NCBI GenBank assembly: GCA_023248395.1
Contig: JAHFEQ010000012.1
Location: 1 to 36,201, forward strand
Reading direction: 5' to 3'
DNA from: Nitrospirota bacterium
Lineage (GTDB): Bacteria; Nitrospirota; 9FT-COMBO-42-15; HDB-SIOI813
DNA length: 36,201 nucleotides
The notes under the pieces are model-generated. The model had not been told where the DNA came from, made no database searches, and saw only the letters and a program-made list of their open reading frames with translations. Below are positions 32,083 through 36,201 of the stretch, piece after piece. The number at the start of each line of letters is the position of its first letter. Position 1 is the stretch's first letter. Position numbers and translations under genes: made by a program.

Positions 32083-33516
32083 ATGAATAGCGTTGTAGAT
32101 GACAATGTAAAATCGATTGAACAGAGGGAATGGCAACTCTGGCTCTTAGCGCTATCCCTTATTTTAATCTTAGGTTCTATTACCGTAGCAACCTATTTCT
32201 TCATCCTGGACGAAGCCTATCATAGTTTCACTATGGTACGCTCCATGGCTAACAGGGCGCTTGGAGGACTCTGTGTCCTGATATTCCTCTTCTGTGCCTA
32301 TATTGTGAACACACGCCGCGTATTAGGAAAGATGAGGGCAACTCTGGAATACCAGGCAATTCGTGATCATCTAACGGACCTCTATAATCGCCGGTATTTC
32401 AAAGACCGGCTGGATGAGGAGATTGCCCGGGCAGATCAAAATAAATACATCCTGGCCCTCCTTCTTTGCGATATTGACCATTTTAAATCTATCAATGATT
32501 CCTGGGGACATCAGACCGGGGATGAGATACTAAAAGGAGTATCCCAAATTATCAAAGAAGCGACCCGCGGAATGGACTTGGTAGCCCGGTGGGGGGGGGA
32601 TGAAGTTGTGGTTGCTTTAGCCAATACTACGCGGGAAGGTGTTTCCATTGCGACAGAGCGTATCAGAAAGGGGGTCCGCAGGGTGGGAGAGAAGGCGCTT
32701 ATTGACCTGGATATGAGTATTGGTGTTTCTCTGTTTCCCGAACATGGGACCCATGCAGATGATTTGCTGCGCCTCGCGGACCGGGCCCTTTACATCGCCA
32801 AAAAAGAGGGGGCCAAGATACACATAGGGGAAGAGGACTATCGCATTGATGAGAATTCCGTTAAGCTCGTCTTTCAACCCGTGGTAGATGTACGATCCAA
32901 TCACGTCTTTGGTTATGAGGCCTTAGGCCGGGACCCTCAAGGTAAGTTAAACATCCTTGAACTCTTCAAAAGGTACCAGACGATTGGGAAGCTTGATGAA
33001 TTGAAACTCCTATGCTTCAAGTTAGCACTTGAAACTGCAATAGAGGCTGGGTTACAAAAATTGTTTATCAATGTCGATTTTAATATACTTCGGAATATGA
33101 AAGAGATCTCCAAGCCTCCAGACATGGAGGTGATATTAGAGATTTCAGAAAAAGAGGTACTGGATGACATAGAAAATCGATTGAAGATTACCCGGGAATG
33201 GCATGCCCGTGGGTTTAAGTTTGCTATTGATGATTTTGGGGCTGGTTTTATCTCTCTGCCCTTTATCGCCCAACTCATTCCCGAATATATTAAAATTGAC
33301 CGATCGACCATTTTGCAGTCTGTGTCTTCGTTACAGTTCAAGGAATTTTTAAAGGACTTGATACTGGCCCTGCGAAATTACTCGACTGAAGGGATTATTG
33401 CGGAAGGGATTGAAACAGAGCAGGAATTGCAGGTGGTAAAAGAACTCGGTTTGAATCTTATTCAGGGGTTCTTACTCGGCAGGCCACACGAACTAATGAT
33501 CAAGCAACAGGCGTAG
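32083..33516 (+). CDS. membrane GGDEF-EAL cyclic-di-GMP protein
   Basis: 477 residues. Two membrane helices (about 19-41 and 57-76) bracket a short external loop. The GGDEF domain (about 88-250) has the inhibitory I-site R162-D165 and the active-site variant GGDEV (171-175, Val for the final Phe). The EAL domain (about 258-472) has EAL (279-281), Asn331, Glu354, D384-D385, Lys405 and Glu442, all phosphodiesterase residues. It probably makes and/or degrades c-di-GMP; net activity cannot be read from sequence. There is no Shine-Dalgarno site; a TTTAAT box ends six bases before the ATG. Confidence 0.92.
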   Translation: MNSVVDDNVKSIEQREWQLWLLALSLILILGSITVATYFFILDEAYHSFTMVRSMANRALGGLCVLIFLFCAYIVNTRRVLGKMRATLEYQAIRDHLTDLYNRRYFKDRLDEEIARADQNKYILALLLCDIDHFKSINDSWGHQTGDEILKGVSQIIKEATRGMDLVARWGGDEVVVALANTTREGVSIATERIRKGVRRVGEKALIDLDMSIGVSLFPEHGTHADDLLRLADRALYIAKKEGAKIHIGEEDYRIDENSVKLVFQPVVDVRSNHVFGYEALGRDPQGKLNILELFKRYQTIGKLDELKLLCFKLALETAIEAGLQKLFINVDFNILRNMKEISKPPDMEVILEISEKEVLDDIENRLKITREWHARGFKFAIDDFGAGFISLPFIAQLIPEYIKIDRSTILQSVSSLQFKEFLKDLILALRNYSTEGIIAEGIETEQELQVVKELGLNLIQGFLLGRPHELMIKQQA

Positions 33517-33551
33517 TATAACCTTGCAATATTATTTTTACATTTTTTATT

Positions 33552-34862
33552 CTATATGCCGGAAACCTCGGGCATCCTTAACGCCTTTTTCCTGTAAGAT
33601 AAATTCATCGCAATCCTGTATTTTATCCCCTTTGGACCTCTTAAACTCCTTTTCAGTATATTTTTAATGGTATAGGTATTCCGGAATATCCAGTAATATC
33701 CACTCTGAAGTTCGTCTATTGTCATCCCCTTCGGCTGGAATACAACTTCGCCTGTATGATATTTAGCCCAGTCCCTGTCAATGATCCTCCCTTCCTTTTC
33801 AAGAACACTGTAGGTCACTGTGCCGGGGAACGGGGTAAGGATATGAAATTGTGCCGCATCCATACCTGTTTCCATGATGAAGTCAAAGGTATTTTTAAAA
33901 ACATTTTTATCGTCTTCATCCAATCCAAATACAAAACTTCCAAGGATATTTATGCCTGCATCATGTATCTTTTTTATCGCCTCTTTATAACCCTTTGCCG
34001 AGTTCCAGCCCTTGTGCATCTTCTCAAGGTTTTTCTGGGACAAGCTCTCAAAGCCTATAAACACATACTTACCGCCGCTCTTTGCATAGAGATTTAGAAG
34101 CTTGGGGTCTTTTGCCATTGTGATGGACGCCTGACTTCCCCATGTCATCTTAAGTGGTATCAGTTTCTCAAAAAGTTCCTTGGCGTATCTCGGCCTGCCA
34201 ACGATGTTGTCGTCAACAAAGAAAAATTCCTTTGTGTCAAAACCTTTGATCTCCTCAATGACCTCATCAAGAGGCCTTACCCTGAATTCATGGCCAAAAA
34301 ATGAAGTGACCGTACAGTAGTCGCAGTTGAACGGGCAGCCCCTCGTCGCCTGAACCGTATTAAAACCGGTTACATACATGCCCCTATCAAGAAGGTCTCT
34401 GCGGGGGATCGCCATATTTTTCATATCACACAAATGTCCAGCCTCATATCTTGGTTTTAATTCCCCCCTTTTAAAATCTTCAAGCACCTTATGCCACACG
34501 AGTTCCGCCTCTCCGATAATAACGGCATCCGCATGCGCAAGCGCCTCCTCAGGCATGGCAGAGACATGTACGCCACCCATAATAACTTTCACTCCCTTAT
34601 TTCTGAATCGGTCAGCTACCTCATAGGCATCCGGCATCTCCGCCGTAAATCCCGTGATACCGACGACATCCACCTTCGCATTGTAGTCTACCGGCCTGGC
34701 CCTTGCATCCAGTATCTCTACATCCCAATCCCGGGGCGTAAGCGCTGCAATGGTTGGAAGGTTTAAACGGACGAGCCCCGCCTTCCCACTCTTAGAGACC
34801 TTGCCCCAGAACCCGCGCTCATTTTTTGGAAGGACTAACAGTAATTTCATATCGTAATACAC
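33552..34862 (-). CDS. B12-binding-domain radical SAM protein
   Basis: 436 residues from GTG 34862 (AAGGTGA upstream); ATG 34850 (MKLLLVLPKN) is an alternative. An N-terminal cobalamin-binding Rossmann domain (about 5-130, VVGITGFTAEMPDAYE, VIMGGVHVSAMPEEAL) precedes the radical SAM domain with CPFNCDYC (Cys176, 180, 183) and a C-terminal segment (about 370-436). This architecture is shared by methyltransferases and ring-forming enzymes such as BchE- and hopanoid-methylase-like proteins. No neighbour indicates the substrate, so no specific reaction is assigned. It is convergent with the GGDEF-EAL gene (35-base gap). Confidence 0.88.
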   Translation of the reverse strand: MYYDMKLLLVLPKNERGFWGKVSKSGKAGLVRLNLPTIAALTPRDWDVEILDARARPVDYNAKVDVVGITGFTAEMPDAYEVADRFRNKGVKVIMGGVHVSAMPEEALAHADAVIIGEAELVWHKVLEDFKRGELKPRYEAGHLCDMKNMAIPRRDLLDRGMYVTGFNTVQATRGCPFNCDYCTVTSFFGHEFRVRPLDEVIEEIKGFDTKEFFFVDDNIVGRPRYAKELFEKLIPLKMTWGSQASITMAKDPKLLNLYAKSGGKYVFIGFESLSQKNLEKMHKGWNSAKGYKEAIKKIHDAGINILGSFVFGLDEDDKNVFKNTFDFIMETGMDAAQFHILTPFPGTVTYSVLEKEGRIIDRDWAKYHTGEVVFQPKGMTIDELQSGYYWIFRNTYTIKNILKRSLRGPKGIKYRIAMNLSYRKKALRMPEVSGI

Positions 34863-34982
34863 TAACAGCTATTCACCTTGATATCAAGCCATGATTCTGC
34901 TGACGGTTTCTTAGAAAAGAGCTATCAGGAATTTAGCACAAAATTAGCACAATCGGGTGGGATCATAACTGCCTAATGTTAT

Positions 34983-35060
34983 TGGTGTCCCCAAGGGGAT
35001 TTGAACCCCTGTTACCGCCGTGAAAGGGCGATGTCCTAAGCCGAGCTAGACGATGGGGAC
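34983..35060 (-). tRNA. tRNA-Glu (anticodon TTC)
   Basis: Minus-strand cloverleaf: acceptor GTCCCCA/TGGGGAC, D stem GTCT/GGAC, anticodon loop CTTTCAC, T arm AGGGGTTCAAATCCCCT. CCA is encoded (34983-34985). It follows tRNA-Lys after seven bases, so both come from one transcript. Confidence 0.95.
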
Positions 35061-35067
35061 ATGATGA

Positions 35068-35140
35068 TGAGCCGCGATGGATTCGAACCATCGACACCCG
35101 CCTTAAAAGGGCGGTGCTCTACCAACTGAGCTAGCGGCCC
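35068..35140 (-). tRNA. tRNA-Lys (anticodon TTT)
   Basis: Minus-strand cloverleaf: acceptor GGGCCGC/GCGGCTC (one G-U pair), D stem GCTC/GAGC, anticodon loop CTTTTAA, T arm GATGGTTCGAATCCATC. The discriminator is A at 35068 and the next bases are TCA, so CCA is not encoded and must be added. Confidence 0.95.
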
Positions 35141-35162
35141 ACAAATATTAAAGACCTATATT

Positions 35163-35190
35163 ATTATCATCTCATAACCTTTTCTGTCAA
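35163..35190 (-). promoter_or_regulatory. promoter of the tRNA-Lys/tRNA-Glu transcript
   Basis: On the minus strand TTGACA (35185-35190), a 16-base spacer and GATAAT (35163-35168), six and five of six matches. It lies 22 bases before the tRNA-Lys 5' end, giving a leader of about 15 bases. Confidence 0.7.
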
Positions 35191-35266
35191 TCCCTATTTC
35201 TCACTCCTGTTGAAAACTCCGCCCTAATTCACTGTAACGATTTGGAAAATCACATCAAAATTTGTG

Positions 35267-35295
35267 TTGACATAGACCTTAAAATTCACTAAAAT
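35267..35295 (+). promoter_or_regulatory. aconitase gene promoter
   Basis: TTGACA (35267-35272), a 17-base spacer and TAAAAT (35290-35295), six and five of six matches. The start near 35302 gives a leader of about 94 bases that begins with the hairpin CTTCTA/TAGAAG (35303-35319). Confidence 0.7.
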
Positions 35296-35395
35296 TGAAA
35301 TTCTTCTAAGCAGTAGAAGTGGATGTTCTTTATATAGCTCCTCATTCCGCAGTAAAAAACCGTATAAGATATTTTTTATAGAAAGGAGAATCAAC

Positions 35396-36201
35396 ATGGG
35401 AGCAAATCTCACCCAAAAGATTATAAAGGGACATCTGGTCTCTGGCAGTATGGAGGCAGGGAAATCTATTTCCATACGGATAGACCAGACGCTGACGCAG
35501 GATGCCACAGGGACTATGGCCTATCTGCAGTTTGAGGCCATGGGCGTACCGAGGGTAAAGACAAAGTTGTCGGTGAGTTATGTAGATCATAATACATTAC
35601 AGGTAGATTACATGAACCCGGATGATCACCTGTTTCTTCAAAGCATTGCTGCAAAAAATGGAATCTACTTCTCCCGGCCAGGCAATGGTATTTGTCATCA
35701 GATTCATTTAGAGCGTTTTGGAGTGCCGGGGACTACGCTCTTAGGCTCGGACAGTCATACCCCAACCGGCGGAGGGGTTGGCCAGATAGCAATAGGTGCA
35801 GGCGGCCTTGATGTGGCATTTGCAATGGCCGGGAAGCCCTTCAGTCTGAAGATGCCTGAAGTGGTCAATGTGCGGCTTACAGGAAAACTGTCACCATGGG
35901 TTTCGGCAAAGGATGTTATCCTTGAGCTTCTAAGGCGCTTAGGTGTTAAGGGTGGAGTAGGGAAAGTCTTTGAGTATACAGGGCCGGGTATTGCAACACT
36001 CAGTGTCCCGGAGCGCGCTACTATCACAAATATGGGGGCTGAAACAGGGGCAACTACATCTGTTTTTCCAAGCGATGATGTAACAAAGGCATGGCTTGAG
36101 GGCCAGAACCGCGGCAATCAGTTTGTTCCTATGTCATCTGATAATGATGCAATATACAATGATACAATAGAAATTGATCTGTCCGCTTTGGTTCCTTTGC
36201 T
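35396..36201 (+). CDS. aconitate hydratase, N-terminal part (runs off window)
   Basis: 268 residues are visible from ATG 35396, preceded by the Shine-Dalgarno site GAAAGGAGAA. MGANLTQKIIKGHLVSGSME, DQTLTQDATGTMAYLQFEAM, YVDHN, GNGICHQIHLERFG and LLGSDSHTPTGGGVGQIAIG are aconitase/homoaconitase active-site segments. The compact N-terminus resembles the shorter Aquifex-type aconitase (TIGR01342) rather than AcnA or AcnB. It would interconvert citrate and isocitrate; a homoaconitase or isopropylmalate role is less likely. The three Fe-S cysteines and the C-terminal swivel domain lie beyond the window. Confidence 0.93.
   Translation, partial: MGANLTQKIIKGHLVSGSMEAGKSISIRIDQTLTQDATGTMAYLQFEAMGVPRVKTKLSVSYVDHNTLQVDYMNPDDHLFLQSIAAKNGIYFSRPGNGICHQIHLERFGVPGTTLLGSDSHTPTGGGVGQIAIGAGGLDVAFAMAGKPFSLKMPEVVNVRLTGKLSPWVSAKDVILELLRRLGVKGGVGKVFEYTGPGIATLSVPERATITNMGAETGATTSVFPSDDVTKAWLEGQNRGNQFVPMSSDNDAIYNDTIEIDLSALVPL

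Noticed and set aside
33517-33551. Bidirectional terminator between the GGDEF-EAL and B12-radical SAM genes
   Set aside because: The 35-base AT-rich gap has T-rich tracts but no stem.

Overview
The window is a dense bacterial chromosome segment dominated by housekeeping genes. It encodes a complete F-type ATP synthase operon, ribosomal protein S1, the YebC-RuvCAB group, an aromatic amino-acid cluster, HisRS, an IHF/HU protein, two tRNAs and the start of an aconitase. I see no phage, plasmid, CRISPR or transposase gene. Shine-Dalgarno sites, sigma70-type -35/-10 boxes and ATG/GTG/TTG starts are all bacterial. The MglA-like GTPase, the ArsS-type radical SAM cluster, the B12-binding radical SAM protein and many short dispersed palindromes suggest an uncultured Gram-negative lineage near Nitrospirota or Desulfobacterota. 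That placement is inference, not demonstrated.

Layout. 1-3347 (minus): two small secreted proteins (the first cut by the window edge), then two rSAM/selenodomain-associated transferases and their radical SAM partner ArsS. 3348-3668: a divergent intergenic region with a 154-bp palindromic element. 3669-5151 (plus): a PEBP-family protein and a YhcC-type radical SAM protein, the latter overlapping the 3' end of a convergent six-blade kelch gene (5096-6031). 6116-7219 (plus): a YgfZ/GcvT-family folate protein. 7221-14733 (plus): atpZ-I-B-E-F-H-A-G-D-C, followed by a secreted protein of unknown function (14895) and hisS. 16967-31889 (minus): a long co-directional run, transcribed as panE, mglA-like, yebC-ruvC-ruvA-ruvB, pheA-hisC-aroF-tyrA-aroA-cmk-plsC-rpsA-sppA-ihfB. 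32083-33516 (plus): a GGDEF-EAL protein. 33552-34862 (minus): a B12-binding radical SAM protein. 34983-35140 (minus): tRNA-Lys and tRNA-Glu. 35396-end (plus): aconitase, truncated by the window.

How the genes work together. The atp genes make one H+-translocating ATP synthase. The aroF-aroA-tyrA-pheA-hisC genes cover DAHP synthase, EPSP synthase and both terminal branches to Phe and Tyr, with HisC as the likely aminotransferase. cmk, plsC, rpsA, sppA and ihfB follow in an arrangement related to the common cmk-rpsA-ihf order. RuvABC forms the Holliday-junction resolvasome.

What stands out. Intergenic spaces carry several families of inverted repeats, especially inside the atp operon, where every gap longer than about 45 bp holds one. 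One element starts directly after a prematurely ended atpC, which lacks the usual C-terminal helical domain. Another AT-rich repeat appears to supply the start codon and signal peptide of the protein at 14895. Several single genes (arsS, the kelch gene, the ygfZ-like gene) lack Shine-Dalgarno sites and have -10 boxes placed so that the mRNA would begin at or within a few bases of the start codon. The kelch and ygfZ-like promoters share one palindrome that supplies both -35 boxes. No convincing Rho-independent terminator was found.
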